Assembly (NCBI GenBank): GCA_016222805.1
Contig: JACRQG010000004.1
Coordinates: 186,001-250,000 of the forward strand
Reading direction: 5' to 3'
DNA: 64,000 nucleotides
Source of the DNA: Verrucomicrobiota bacterium
Lineage (GTDB): Bacteria > Verrucomicrobiota > Verrucomicrobiia > Opitutales > Opitutaceae
Shown one piece after another: positions 33,169 through 42,348 of this stretch (positions are counted from its first letter, which is position 1; each line of letters begins with the position of its first letter). The notes beneath the pieces are model-generated. The model was not told the origin of the DNA and searched no databases. It saw only the letters and a program-made list of their open reading frames with translations. Made by a program: the position numbers and the translations under genes.

Positions 33169-36100
33169 TCAGAACTCGAAGGAGTTCGTGATCGTCCACT
33201 TGTTGGGCTGCGGGATGCGGGCGCTGGCGACCGCCCCGTTGGGCTGGGCGGTGACCGCGATCAGATCCTCGCTGCCGAAGAGGTCGCGGACGTTGAGTTG
33301 CACGCTCCAGCGGATCTTGTCGTTGAAGATCCGTCGGCCGTACCGCAGCCAGCCGTCATAGTTGATCTGGTCGCTGTCGTAGAACGGACGCGTGACATCG
33401 TACACCCAGGCGCCGGCGGCGTTTTGCTTGGCGGGGAAGCCGATCGCGACCTTGTCCTGCCAGCGCGCGGCGCCGCCGATGCTCCAGCCCTTCAGGCGGC
33501 CGGAGCGGAAGTCGTAGTTCGAGACCACGTTGAACCGCCAGCGGCGCAGTTCCTGCACGGGCGAGCCGTTGGCCGCGAGGGCGTTGAGGTACGGCACGTA
33601 CATGTTGATGATCGCGAGATTGCCGAGCTGCGACGTGCCGAAGGACCCGAAGTAGGTGATGTCCTCGAGCCCCTCCATCTGGCGGATGTTGGTGGCGAGT
33701 TGGCCGTTGCCATCCTTCCAAAGTGGCAGGTTGCGGTTGATGAACTCGGTGAAATCGGCGCCGACGTTGGCCTTGCGCGCCTCCTGCATCGCGGCGTTGA
33801 AGGAGATTCGCCAGTTGCTCGTGGGGTTGAAGGTGCCTTCGAACTCCCAGCCCTCTGAGACCGTGTCGGCCACGTTGCCGACGTTAGGCGGCCGGGTGGC
33901 GCTCCACGTGCCGCCGTTGGCGGCCTGGGTGAAGTTCCAGGTTTCGGCGAGCAGCGGATCGACCGGGCGGAGCCACTCCGCGCGGGTGCGCTGGGTGAAC
34001 CACGTGTTGCGGAAGGCGGTTTCGGCCGGGGTGAGGGCCGGGTTGAGGTTGTTGGCCTGCGCCGGATCGGTGAGGCTGGCGCGCAGCGGCAGGTAACGCG
34101 GGTCGCCGGGCGAGAAGCCGAACCAGCGGTTGATCACCACTTCGCTCACGTTGGCCTGACGCATGCCGTTCATGGCGCGGACGACGTCGTTGCCCGGCCA
34201 GAACGTGTTGTAGAAGGTGGCGCTGTCGTTGGACTGCGTGGTGCGGTAGCGGTTGACGCGCAGGGTGAACTTCCGGTCGAGGGCGGAGAGGGTCACGCCG
34301 AGGTCCTTGGTCTTGCCGGCCGGCGGGGCGAACGGGCGGCCGTAGACATCGGCGATGGTGGACGAGGGACGGAAATTCTGCGCCTGGTTGTACGAGAGGC
34401 TGACGTCGCTGCCGCGCGGCATCCAACGCTTCAGCCAGTCGGGCGCGTGCAGCACGCCGCTCCAGCTGATGGTCTCATCCTCGGCGAAGATCGTGGGCCT
34501 GGCCGGCAGGGTCCACGCCGGGCTGTAGGGATCGGTCTCACCGGTGACGGAGGCGAGGCGGGCGGGGCCGGCGTCGCGCAGGTCGAACTTGTCCTTTCGC
34601 CAGCCGACGAGGCCAACGAGCTTGTCGGAGAGGAGGTAGCCCTGCCAGATGGCGGACTGGCTCTTGGTGGTGTTGGAGTTCTTGGAGGCGCCGGCGTAGA
34701 GTTTGCTGATGTCGCGTTCGTCCGCGGAAATCGTGGTGACCGGGACGCGGACCATCTGGTTGACCCGGGCGTCGAAGACGAGGGCGGTGCCGGTGCGCTG
34801 GGGCACGTGGAGGGCGCTGATCCCCGAGATGTTGGCGCCAGCCGGCGAGCTGAGGTTGGCGATGGAGGGCCCGAGGTAGTGGATCGCGGCGTAGGAGGGG
34901 TAGGTGGTGGCGGTCGGGTTGTTGGCGTAGACGTTGAGGTCCAGGCCGTAGGAGTAGCCGTTGATCGAGCGGTTGAAGTTGGCGTTCTGCTGGTCGGTGT
35001 AGGTGCCGGTGAACACGTGGCGGCCGAGGTGCCGGAGCCAGCCGTCGCGCCGCCGCAGGTCCAGGGTGGCGTAGGCCGTGGCGCGCTTGGCCTCACGGGT
35101 GGACTCGACGAAGTTGTTGCCGATCGAATCGGAGGCGACGTAGGGGCGGCCGAAGTTGGGGTTGGCGGTGCCGTCGACGAGCTTGGTGTTCATGTCGACG
35201 AAGAGCGTGTAGGCGTCGTAGCCGAAGACGCCGAAGTTGTCGCGGTTGTGGGTCTGCCGGTCGTAGACGAGTTCGACGCCGACGAGATCGCGGAAGAACG
35301 TTTGGCGGAGGGTGGCGTTGAGGGCGCGGAAGTCGGAGCCCTCGCGCTTGTTCGGGCCGTCGAGGAGGACGTCGTAGAAGTTGAAGATCGAGGGGTCGCG
35401 GATTTCCTGATACCGCCAGAGGCCGGTGTAGGCCTGGCCGGCGGGGGCGAACTGCTGGTTGAGGTAGAAGTTGGGGTTGTTGCCCTGGGCGCCGAACGCG
35501 CCGACGGCGTACCACTGGGTGTAAGGGGTGCCGCCGCGGTTGATCATGAACGGCGGCACGCTGCCGCCGCCCTGCACCGCGGAGTTGGGATCGGTGAAGA
35601 CGGCGGCGACCTGGCCGAAGACGCGGCCGGTGGCGCCGAGGTGGGCGAAGAGGAAGGGGTTGTTCGTGACCGAGGTGGGGTTGGTGGGATCGACGGCGAC
35701 CTTGTTGAGCACGTGGTACCAGACGGAAAGGCCGTCCTGGGGCGGGGTGGGGCGCGGGCGGTTGGAGGTGGTGCTTCCGCCCTCGTAGCTCACCTGCAGC
35801 TGCGTGAGCCCATGGCGGATCAGCTTCGGCTCCCACTTCAGCGCCGTGAAGATGCGGCGGTCATCCTCGAAGGCGGGTTCCTGCCGGAAGTTCTCGGACT
35901 TGTTCAGTGCGATCACACGCAGGCCGAGCGTGCCCTTGAGGAGCGGTTGGTTGAAGTCGAGCACCTCGCGGTGCGAATCGAAACGGCCCCAGGTCTGCTG
36001 GTAGCTGGCCGAGTACTTGTGGAGGTTGGCGGTCTTGAGCTGGTTGTTGATGATGCCGGCGGGGCTTCCGAGACCGAAGAGGATGGCGTTGGCACCGCGC

Positions 36101-36615
36101 GAAATGTCGACGCGCTCGGTGTTGTACGAATCCATCGGGATGTTGGTGAGGAAGAAGTCGCGCGTGAGATCCGCCCCGGCGAGGCCGCGGACGCGGGTGG
36201 AGTTTTGCGGGCTTTGCAGCGTCGCCTCGGCGCTGGAGAAGCGGTTGCCGGTGTCGACCCCGGAGAAGTTGCCCTCGAAGCCGCCGGCCTCGGTGTTGGT
36301 CGTGTAAACGAGCAGATCGCGGACGTTGGTCGACGCGGTATCCAGCATGAACTGCTGGGTGACCACGGAGATCGCCGCGCCCACGTCGCGCAGGTCGGTG
36401 CGCAGGCGCGTGCCGGCGAGCGTGGAGGTGGCGGCGTAACCGCGGTCCTGGGTGTCCTCGACGACGAAGGGGGTGAGCGTGACGGTCTCGTCGGCGGAAG
36501 GGACGGTCGGGCGCAGAGTCGCCGTGGAAGGCGCGACCTGGGCAGACAGCAGCGTCGACAAGGCAAGGCCGGCGACGGCCCAGGCGAGGGAGTGGGAACG
36601 GAAGGGCAGGGTCAT
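33169..36615 (-). CDS. TonB-dependent outer-membrane receptor, large
   Basis: This 1148-residue protein starts at an ATG with a Sec leader (SLAWAVAGLALSTLLSAQVA). A TonB-box-like LTPFVVEDTQDRGYAA precedes the GTRLRTDL segment, a pattern common to verrucomicrobial receptors. The plug holds RVRGLAGADLTRDFF and VDISRGANAILFGLGSPAGIIN. The barrel is long and ends WTITNSFEF. The size and the plug motif resemble the large receptor expansions in Opitutaceae. The ligand is unknown. The neighbour on the right is an ankyrin/DUF1592 module on the same strand, but 180 nt of spacer makes shared transcription uncertain. Confidence 0.93.
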   Translation of the reverse strand: MTLPFRSHSLAWAVAGLALSTLLSAQVAPSTATLRPTVPSADETVTLTPFVVEDTQDRGYAATSTLAGTRLRTDLRDVGAAISVVTQQFMLDTASTNVRDLLVYTTNTEAGGFEGNFSGVDTGNRFSSAEATLQSPQNSTRVRGLAGADLTRDFFLTNIPMDSYNTERVDISRGANAILFGLGSPAGIINNQLKTANLHKYSASYQQTWGRFDSHREVLDFNQPLLKGTLGLRVIALNKSENFRQEPAFEDDRRIFTALKWEPKLIRHGLTQLQVSYEGGSTTSNRPRPTPPQDGLSVWYHVLNKVAVDPTNPTSVTNNPFLFAHLGATGRVFGQVAAVFTDPNSAVQGGGSVPPFMINRGGTPYTQWYAVGAFGAQGNNPNFYLNQQFAPAGQAYTGLWRYQEIRDPSIFNFYDVLLDGPNKREGSDFRALNATLRQTFFRDLVGVELVYDRQTHNRDNFGVFGYDAYTLFVDMNTKLVDGTANPNFGRPYVASDSIGNNFVESTREAKRATAYATLDLRRRDGWLRHLGRHVFTGTYTDQQNANFNRSINGYSYGLDLNVYANNPTATTYPSYAAIHYLGPSIANLSSPAGANISGISALHVPQRTGTALVFDARVNQMVRVPVTTISADERDISKLYAGASKNSNTTKSQSAIWQGYLLSDKLVGLVGWRKDKFDLRDAGPARLASVTGETDPYSPAWTLPARPTIFAEDETISWSGVLHAPDWLKRWMPRGSDVSLSYNQAQNFRPSSTIADVYGRPFAPPAGKTKDLGVTLSALDRKFTLRVNRYRTTQSNDSATFYNTFWPGNDVVRAMNGMRQANVSEVVINRWFGFSPGDPRYLPLRASLTDPAQANNLNPALTPAETAFRNTWFTQRTRAEWLRPVDPLLAETWNFTQAANGGTWSATRPPNVGNVADTVSEGWEFEGTFNPTSNWRISFNAAMQEARKANVGADFTEFINRNLPLWKDGNGQLATNIRQMEGLEDITYFGSFGTSQLGNLAIINMYVPYLNALAANGSPVQELRRWRFNVVSNYDFRSGRLKGWSIGGAARWQDKVAIGFPAKQNAAGAWVYDVTRPFYDSDQINYDGWLRYGRRIFNDKIRWSVQLNVRDLFGSEDLIAVTAQPNGAVASARIPQPNKWTITNSFEF

Positions 36616-36798
36616 GATGCGGGCACCGCGGGGTGGTCAGGGTGGAGCCGGCGGCGGTGGCGCGGGCTCCGGGAGGGTCAGGTTGGTACGCCCCCAGGGG
36701 CATGGCCAGCCTCGACTTGCCGGCGTGGACTCCGCGCGGGCGCGGCACCGGTTTGCCGCCTTTGGCGGGAGGCATCCACCGACCCGGCGCGGAGTCCC

Positions 36799-38361
36799 TC
36801 AGCCGGGATCCTCGTAGCCGGCAACGTCCACGCGGGGCGTTGGCGGAGGGATCGGAAGGCCGTACTTGCGGAAGAGCTCGTGAAACGCCGCCACCGTGGA
36901 GAAGCCGGGCTTGAAGTTGCCGAAGCGGTGGCCCTCGGCGATGAGCAGCGGGGTCCAGCCCCGCTGGTTCCGGGTATTCCACACCTCGAGTTTCGCTCCG
37001 CGCGCGTCGAGCAGCCGGACCACCTTGGGGAAGTTGGCGAAGGCGGCGCCGTGCATGGCCGTGTCGCCGTTCTTGGAAACGGCGTTGGGGTCGGCGCCCA
37101 GGGAGAGCAGGTATTCGACCGCCTCGCAGGCCTCGTCCTCGGTGCCGGCTTCCTCCTCGACCGAGCGGGTGCCGAGTCCGGCCGCCGCCATGAGCGGCGT
37201 GCAGGCGTCGACGTTGGTGAGAGTGGGATCCGCGCCGAGGGAGTGCAGCAGCCGGAGAAACGGTGTGTCGGCGGTATCGGCGGCCAGCAGGAAGGGCGTG
37301 CAGCCCTGCCGGGCGATGCGGCCGCCTCCCTTGGGGCCTCCGGTAAGGCGGCGGTTCACGTCGGCGCCGCACGCGACGAGTTTCCGGATGAGGGCGTCGC
37401 TGGTGTAGAGACCGGACCCGTCCGGCACCGGCTGGCCGTCATCCTCGCCGCTGTCGGGTTTGCGCACCCACGAGAGGATGTGCAGCGGCGCATAGCCGGA
37501 GCGCAGGTCGTTGGGATCGGCCCCGCGGTCGAGCAGCTCGGCGGCGAGTTCGAAGTGAGCGTTCTCGATCGCGATGACGAGCGCGCTGGTGCCCGGGCGC
37601 GGGCCTTTGCGGCCGGCAGCGCGGGCGGGTTTCGTCGCCTCGTGCAGGTCGGCCCCGGCGCGGAGGAGGGTGCGGACAACCTCCGTGCGTCCGGTCCGGG
37701 CGGCGAAAAGCAGCGGGGTGAAACCGGAATCGACGGCGGTGCGGAAGTCGGCGCCGGCGGCGATCAACGCGGCCACGACCGGGGCGTGCCCCTCATGCGC
37801 CGCCCACATCAGGGCGGTCTGGCCGCCGGCCGCAAGCCGGTCGTCGACGCGGGCGCCGCGCGAGAGCAGCAACTGCACCGTGTCGAGGTGCCCGGTGCGG
37901 GCGGCGGTCATGAGCGGGGTCTCGCCGCCGCGGAGCGCGGCGTTGGGATCGGCGCCGGCTTCCAACAGCAATCCGACGACGGCCGCGGAACCGCTCGCGC
38001 AGGCGAGGGAAAGCGGGGTGACGCCGTAGCGGTTTCGCGCCTTGGGATCGGCGTGGGCGGCAAGGAGCGCTCGCACGGCGGCCAGGTCGTCGTGGCGCGC
38101 GGCCCAATGGAGGGCGGTGGTGCCGTCGGCCTGCGCGGCGTTGACCGGCGCCGTGGCGATCAGGGACAGGACCGCGGATCCATCCCGGCGCTCGGCGGCG
38201 TCGGCCAGGAGGGCCGGCGCGGGCGATGGGATCGGCGGTTCCGCCGCGTCGAGCGCGAGCCCCAGTGAGGCGCAGGCGAGCCAGCGCCGGAGGCGGGCCA
38301 GGCGGAGCGGCGCGTTTCGCACGACCGGGACAGGGGGCGGCATGGAAGGACGGGAGCTCAC
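36799..38361 (-). CDS. Exported ankyrin-repeat protein
   Basis: This protein of about 520 residues starts at a GTG overlapping the stop of the DUF1552 gene (GTGA), or at the ATG at 38343. A leader-like segment (LRRWLACASLGLALDAA) is followed by about eleven ankyrin repeats covering residues 55-500. Clear copies include DGTTALHWAARHDDLAAVRAL, GGETPLMTAARTGHLDTVQLL, SGFTPLLFAARTGRTEVVRTL and NGDTAMHGAAFANFPKVVRLL. Ankyrin stacks bind proteins. Here the export signal and operon with a DUF1592 cytochrome and DUF1552 protein suggest a periplasmic scaffold for that pair. Ankyrin proteins recur beside such modules in Planctomycetes (general knowledge). Confidence 0.88.
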   Translation of the reverse strand: MSSRPSMPPPVPVVRNAPLRLARLRRWLACASLGLALDAAEPPIPSPAPALLADAAERRDGSAVLSLIATAPVNAAQADGTTALHWAARHDDLAAVRALLAAHADPKARNRYGVTPLSLACASGSAAVVGLLLEAGADPNAALRGGETPLMTAARTGHLDTVQLLLSRGARVDDRLAAGGQTALMWAAHEGHAPVVAALIAAGADFRTAVDSGFTPLLFAARTGRTEVVRTLLRAGADLHEATKPARAAGRKGPRPGTSALVIAIENAHFELAAELLDRGADPNDLRSGYAPLHILSWVRKPDSGEDDGQPVPDGSGLYTSDALIRKLVACGADVNRRLTGGPKGGGRIARQGCTPFLLAADTADTPFLRLLHSLGADPTLTNVDACTPLMAAAGLGTRSVEEEAGTEDEACEAVEYLLSLGADPNAVSKNGDTAMHGAAFANFPKVVRLLDARGAKLEVWNTRNQRGWTPLLIAEGHRFGNFKPGFSTVAAFHELFRKYGLPIPPPTPRVDVAGYEDPG

Positions 38362-39716
38362 ACCGTTAGCGGGCGGAACAAGTCACCCATCTTCCCGGTG
38401 CTGTCGGCAAAAGAGTCGATTCGCACCCCCGCCTTGTCGAGCAGCGTGAGATGGAGGTTGGCGAGCGGGACGGGGTCGCGGTAACGGAGATGGCGATTGC
38501 CCCGCAGGCCGAAGCTGCGGCCGCCGGCGACCAGGGTGGGCAGGTTGGTGTGATCGTGGACGTTGGGGTTGCCGATGCCCGAACCGTAGAGGAGGAAGGT
38601 GTGATCCAGCAGCGAGCCGTCACCGTCGGGGGTGTGCTTCAGGCGGTCGAGGTAGTAGGCGAACAGCGAGACGTGAAAGGCGTTGATCTTCGACATGCGC
38701 TCGATCTTCGCCGGGTCGTTGCCGTGGTGGGAAAGGGGATGGTGGGGATCGGGCACGCCGGCCTCGGCGAGGTAGGTGCGGTTGCTGGTTTCCCGCGCCA
38801 GCTGGAAGGTGATGACCCGGGTGATGTCGCCCTGGAAGGCGAGCACCTGCAGGTCCAGCATGAGGCGGGCGTGATCCGCGTAGGCGGCGGGCACACCGAG
38901 CGGACGATCGAGATCGGCGGGCAGGTGGTTCTGCGCCACGTCGGCCTCGGCCTTCTGGATCCGGCGTTCCACTTCCCGGACCGTGTCGAGGTACTCGGAG
39001 AGCCGGGCCTGGTCGGCGGGGCCGAGGCGTCGGCGAAGGGCGGCGAGGTCCTCGGCGACCCAGTCGAGCAGGCTCGCGCGGCGGCGCAGGGCCGCCTGCC
39101 GCTCGGCGAGCGTTCCGCCGTCGCCAAAGAGCCGCTCGAACACCACCCGCGGATGCGCCTCATAGGGCAGGGGCGTGGTGGGCGACGACCAGGAGAGGTT
39201 GTTTTGGTAGACGCACGCGTAGCCGTTGTCGCACTGGCCGGTGGTCTGAAGCATGTCCATCGCGAGCTCGAGCGAGGGAAGCTGGGTTTCCTGGCCGATC
39301 TGCTGGGCGGCGAGCTGGTCGGCCGTCGTGCCCAGGAAGTAGTCGTTGCTTTCCGTGTGTTTCGCCTTGGCGCAGGACAGAAAGGAGGAATTGGAGGTGG
39401 CGTGTGAGCCGGGGTAGGCGTTGCGCAATTCCAGGTTGGTCAGGACCGTCACGTGGTCGCGGTGGGGGGCCAGCGACTCGAGAATGGGCGAGAGCGTGGA
39501 CAGGGTGTCGTCAGTTCCGCGCGGCGTCCAACGCGACTGGTCACAACCCATCGGCATGAAAAGATAGCCGAGCCGGCGCGCGGGTCTGGCCGCGGTGCGG
39601 GTGGCGGCGGTGGCGGCAGGCACCATCGCGTCGAGCAGGGGGAGCGCGAGCGAGGCGCCAAGGCCCCGGAGAAACGTGCGGCGGGGCAGGGCTTGGCGGG
39701 TGAGAAAGAAGCTCAT
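38358..39716 (-). CDS. DUF1552 secreted protein
   Basis: This 452-residue protein starts at an ATG with a Tat-type leader (RRTFLRGLGASLALPLLDAM). Typical family landmarks follow: RLGYLFMPMGCDQSRW, HATSNSSFLSCAKAKHTESND, then a helical segment (YLDTVREVERRIQKAEAD), a histidine-rich loop HPLSHHGNDPAKIERM and LLYGSGIGNPNVHDHTNLP near the end. The family is of unknown biochemical function but is almost always encoded next to a DUF1592-type cytochrome. Some features recall sulfatase/phosphatase-like DUF1501 relatives. It follows the cytochrome gene at 39795 and overlaps the ankyrin gene, forming a three-gene operon. Confidence 0.9.
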   Translation of the reverse strand: MSFFLTRQALPRRTFLRGLGASLALPLLDAMVPAATAATRTAARPARRLGYLFMPMGCDQSRWTPRGTDDTLSTLSPILESLAPHRDHVTVLTNLELRNAYPGSHATSNSSFLSCAKAKHTESNDYFLGTTADQLAAQQIGQETQLPSLELAMDMLQTTGQCDNGYACVYQNNLSWSSPTTPLPYEAHPRVVFERLFGDGGTLAERQAALRRRASLLDWVAEDLAALRRRLGPADQARLSEYLDTVREVERRIQKAEADVAQNHLPADLDRPLGVPAAYADHARLMLDLQVLAFQGDITRVITFQLARETSNRTYLAEAGVPDPHHPLSHHGNDPAKIERMSKINAFHVSLFAYYLDRLKHTPDGDGSLLDHTFLLYGSGIGNPNVHDHTNLPTLVAGGRSFGLRGNRHLRYRDPVPLANLHLTLLDKAGVRIDSFADSTGKMGDLFRPLTV

Positions 39717-39794
39717 GGGCGGAGGGGGAGTGGTGGAAAGCGCGAAGGGGGCGGGAAACCTCGGGTGACAGGGGGCGAAGGCACCGGCCCGATC

Positions 39795-42179
39795 TCAGGG
39801 TGCCTCGCGCATCTGGAACGGCACGCTTCGCACGATGCCGAGGACGATTTCCGAGAAGCGATAGTCGTGGGCGCGGGCGCGCCGGACGATTTCGCGGAGG
39901 GCGGGTGCATCGCCGGGCTCGATGCCGCGGCCGAGGGCGAAGGTCAGGAGCTTCCCGGTGAAGGTGCTGACGAACAGCTCCGGGCGCGCCAGGATCGCCT
40001 GTTCGAGGCCGGCCACCCCGTCAAACACGGTGCCGTCGGGCAGTCCGCCGCGGGCGTCGATCGCCCGGTGATCCTCCTCGGTGCGCCAGCGACCGACGGC
40101 GTCGTAGTTCTCGAGCGCGAAGCCGACCGGGTCCATCAGGTCGTGGCAGGAGGCGCAGCGCGGGTTTTCGCGATGCTGTGCGAGGCGCTGGCGGATCGGC
40201 AGCGAGGCCGCGATGACGGTGTCCTCGAGGTTCGGGGTGTTGGGCGGTGGCGGCGGGGCGGGTTCGCCAACCAGGTTCGCGAGGATCCAGTTGCCGCGCA
40301 GCACGGGTGACGTGCGGGTGGCGTAGGAAGTCACGGCCAGCAGGCTGCCGTGGCGCAGCAGGCCGCCGCGCTGGCGTTGCGGATCCCCGGCGAAGGACAC
40401 CCGCCGGAACTGGCTCCCGAAGACGTGGGGAACTCGGTAATGGCGCGCGAGGCGCTCGTTGAGGAAGGTATAGTCCGCGCTCAGGAGCTCCGTCACCGGC
40501 CGGTCCGCGCGAAAGACGTCGGCGACGAAGAGCTCCGTTTCGCGGCGCAGCGCCTGCCGGAGGTTGTCGTCGAAATCGATGAAACGGCGGGCGTCCGGCG
40601 TGAAGGCCTCAAGCCCGCGGAGGTGGAGCCACTGCGCGGCGAAGTTGTCGACGAGATTGCGGGCGCGATCGTCGGCCAGCAGGCGGCGCACCTGGGCCTC
40701 GAGCCCGGCCGGCTGGCGCAGTTCGCCGCGGAGGGCGGCGTCGAGCAGCGCCTCGTCCGGCAGGCTGCTCCACAGGAAGAACGAGAGGCGGGAGGCCAGT
40801 TCGAGATCGGAGATGCGGTGGGCCGCACCGCGAACCGCGTCCGGCGGGTCGGTTTCGATGCGAAAGAGAAACTGCGGGCTGATCAGGAGCGCCGTGAGGC
40901 TCGCTTCGATTCCCGCCTCGAAGCCGCCCTCGGCCCGGCCGTCGCGGAAGAACTGCAGCAGGCGCCGGAGATCGTCCGCGTTGACCGGTCGGCGGTAGGC
41001 GCGGCGGGCCAGGCGGGAGAGGAGGGCCCGGGCGCGCTCCTCCTCCTGCGTCTGATCCGCGAAGCGCTCGGAACCAGGCGGGCGAGCGGATTCCGGGCCG
41101 GCGGGCGCGTCCCCGAAGAGGATCCGTCGGCTCGGGGTGTCGCCGAGGCCGTGGGTGACCAACGGCCCGGTGATCGTGACCTGGTAGACCGCGGGAACGG
41201 TGCGCGGGTGGCGGTGCATGTTGAAATGCGAGGCGAAGGGAGCGCGTTCCGTTTCGAGCAGGGCGGAAGGATCCTTGGGAAAGGTCACTCCGAGTGCGTG
41301 CGTTCCGGCTGGGGCGGTGATGCGAAACCTCAGGTGTTGGTCCACGGCCTCGGCGTTTTTGTCCGCACCCGGCGGCTTGACTGTGGCGGTGGCGAGGCGG
41401 GTGCGATCGAGCAGCACCTCGATCTCGTGCGGCCGGCGGAGGCCTTCGACCTGCTCATTCCGATCGCGCTGGAGGCGGACCTGCACCTCGTATTCGCCGG
41501 TTTGCGGAAAGGGGTAGGGGATGAGGATTCCGCCCCGGGTACCCAGGGGCAGTCCGTCGACGTGTTCCTCCTGGGTGACATCCGGGCGGACGCGGAAGGT
41601 GTCGCTGCCTGGCGCGCGGCCGGGCGTGCCCACCGCGAGGCGGGCGATCTTCTGGGCGGCGGTGACGTAGCGATCGAGCAGGGTGGGCGAGAGGTTGCCC
41701 ACGGCGAGGTTGTCGAAGCCATGGCTCGGTTCGTCGTTCGGCAGGAGCGTGCTCGCGTCGATGGTGACGCCGAGCAGGTCGCGGATCGCGTTCTGGTATT
41801 CGGTCCGGTTGAGACGGCGCAGCGTTTCGGTGCGGCCGGGCCGGGGCCTGGCCGCCGCGGCGCGATCCAGCGCCGCGGTCAGCGTCGCCACGACCTGGTC
41901 GTACTCGTCGGTCGACGGTCTCACTTCTCCGCGGGGCGGCATCTGCCGGTGTTCCAGCTTCCGCACGACCCGCTCCCAGGTCGCAGCCGCGGCCGCGACG
42001 TTTGCGGAGTTGAGGCCCTCCAGTGAGAAATCTCCCTTGCGGGTGCCGGCGTCGTGGCAGTCCGCGCAGAAGTTCGCGAGGAACGGAGCCACGACATCCC
42101 CGGCGGCGGAAATCGGCGCAGCGAGGAGGCCGATCGTCGCGAGGCAGGCGCGAAGCGTGAATGCGTGGGAGTGGGGCAC
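39795..42179 (-). CDS. DUF1587/DUF1592/DUF1588/DUF1585 multidomain c-type cytochrome
   Basis: The GTG at 42179 gives 794 residues with a good leader (FTLRACLATIGLLAAPISAAG). The longer frame to an ATG at 42350 would put 57 proline-rich residues before the leader and overlap the divergent gene. A heme motif CADCH lies at 38-42 and a second, CASCH, at 675-679. Between them are the family blocks: LRRLNRTEYQNAIRDLLGV (DUF1587), a beta-rich region, RRAYRRPVNADDLRRLL (DUF1595), ELASRLSFFLWSSLPDEALL (DUF1592) and NPRCASCHDLMDPVGFALENYD (DUF1588). Such exported proteins are thought to act in extracellular electron or polysaccharide chemistry, but no reaction is established. Confidence 0.9.
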   Translation of the reverse strand: MPHSHAFTLRACLATIGLLAAPISAAGDVVAPFLANFCADCHDAGTRKGDFSLEGLNSANVAAAAATWERVVRKLEHRQMPPRGEVRPSTDEYDQVVATLTAALDRAAAARPRPGRTETLRRLNRTEYQNAIRDLLGVTIDASTLLPNDEPSHGFDNLAVGNLSPTLLDRYVTAAQKIARLAVGTPGRAPGSDTFRVRPDVTQEEHVDGLPLGTRGGILIPYPFPQTGEYEVQVRLQRDRNEQVEGLRRPHEIEVLLDRTRLATATVKPPGADKNAEAVDQHLRFRITAPAGTHALGVTFPKDPSALLETERAPFASHFNMHRHPRTVPAVYQVTITGPLVTHGLGDTPSRRILFGDAPAGPESARPPGSERFADQTQEEERARALLSRLARRAYRRPVNADDLRRLLQFFRDGRAEGGFEAGIEASLTALLISPQFLFRIETDPPDAVRGAAHRISDLELASRLSFFLWSSLPDEALLDAALRGELRQPAGLEAQVRRLLADDRARNLVDNFAAQWLHLRGLEAFTPDARRFIDFDDNLRQALRRETELFVADVFRADRPVTELLSADYTFLNERLARHYRVPHVFGSQFRRVSFAGDPQRQRGGLLRHGSLLAVTSYATRTSPVLRGNWILANLVGEPAPPPPPNTPNLEDTVIAASLPIRQRLAQHRENPRCASCHDLMDPVGFALENYDAVGRWRTEEDHRAIDARGGLPDGTVFDGVAGLEQAILARPELFVSTFTGKLLTFALGRGIEPGDAPALREIVRRARAHDYRFSEIVLGIVRSVPFQMREAP

Positions 42180-42348
42180 CGGGGGTGAGTGCAGCCGGAG
42201 CGAAGAGAGCGCCGGACCGGGCGGCGAGGCAAAAGGAGGGGTGAACGGTGGTGCCGGATTCTCGCGGGGAGGAATCACCCCGGGACTGCCTGGCGGGGAG
42301 GCTCGACGCCCCGCGGCGGTTGCGGCATGCTGCGAGGACCACGGAGTC

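Noticed and set aside
34447-38268. 1273-codon open frame on the plus strand
   Set aside because: Antisense to the fourth TonB receptor and the ankyrin gene, with low-complexity Gly/Val/Glu content and no motif.
38343-38361. Choice between GTG 38361 and ATG 38343 for the ankyrin gene
   Set aside because: Not decidable by ribosome-binding site; the GTG was kept because of the GTGA overlap.
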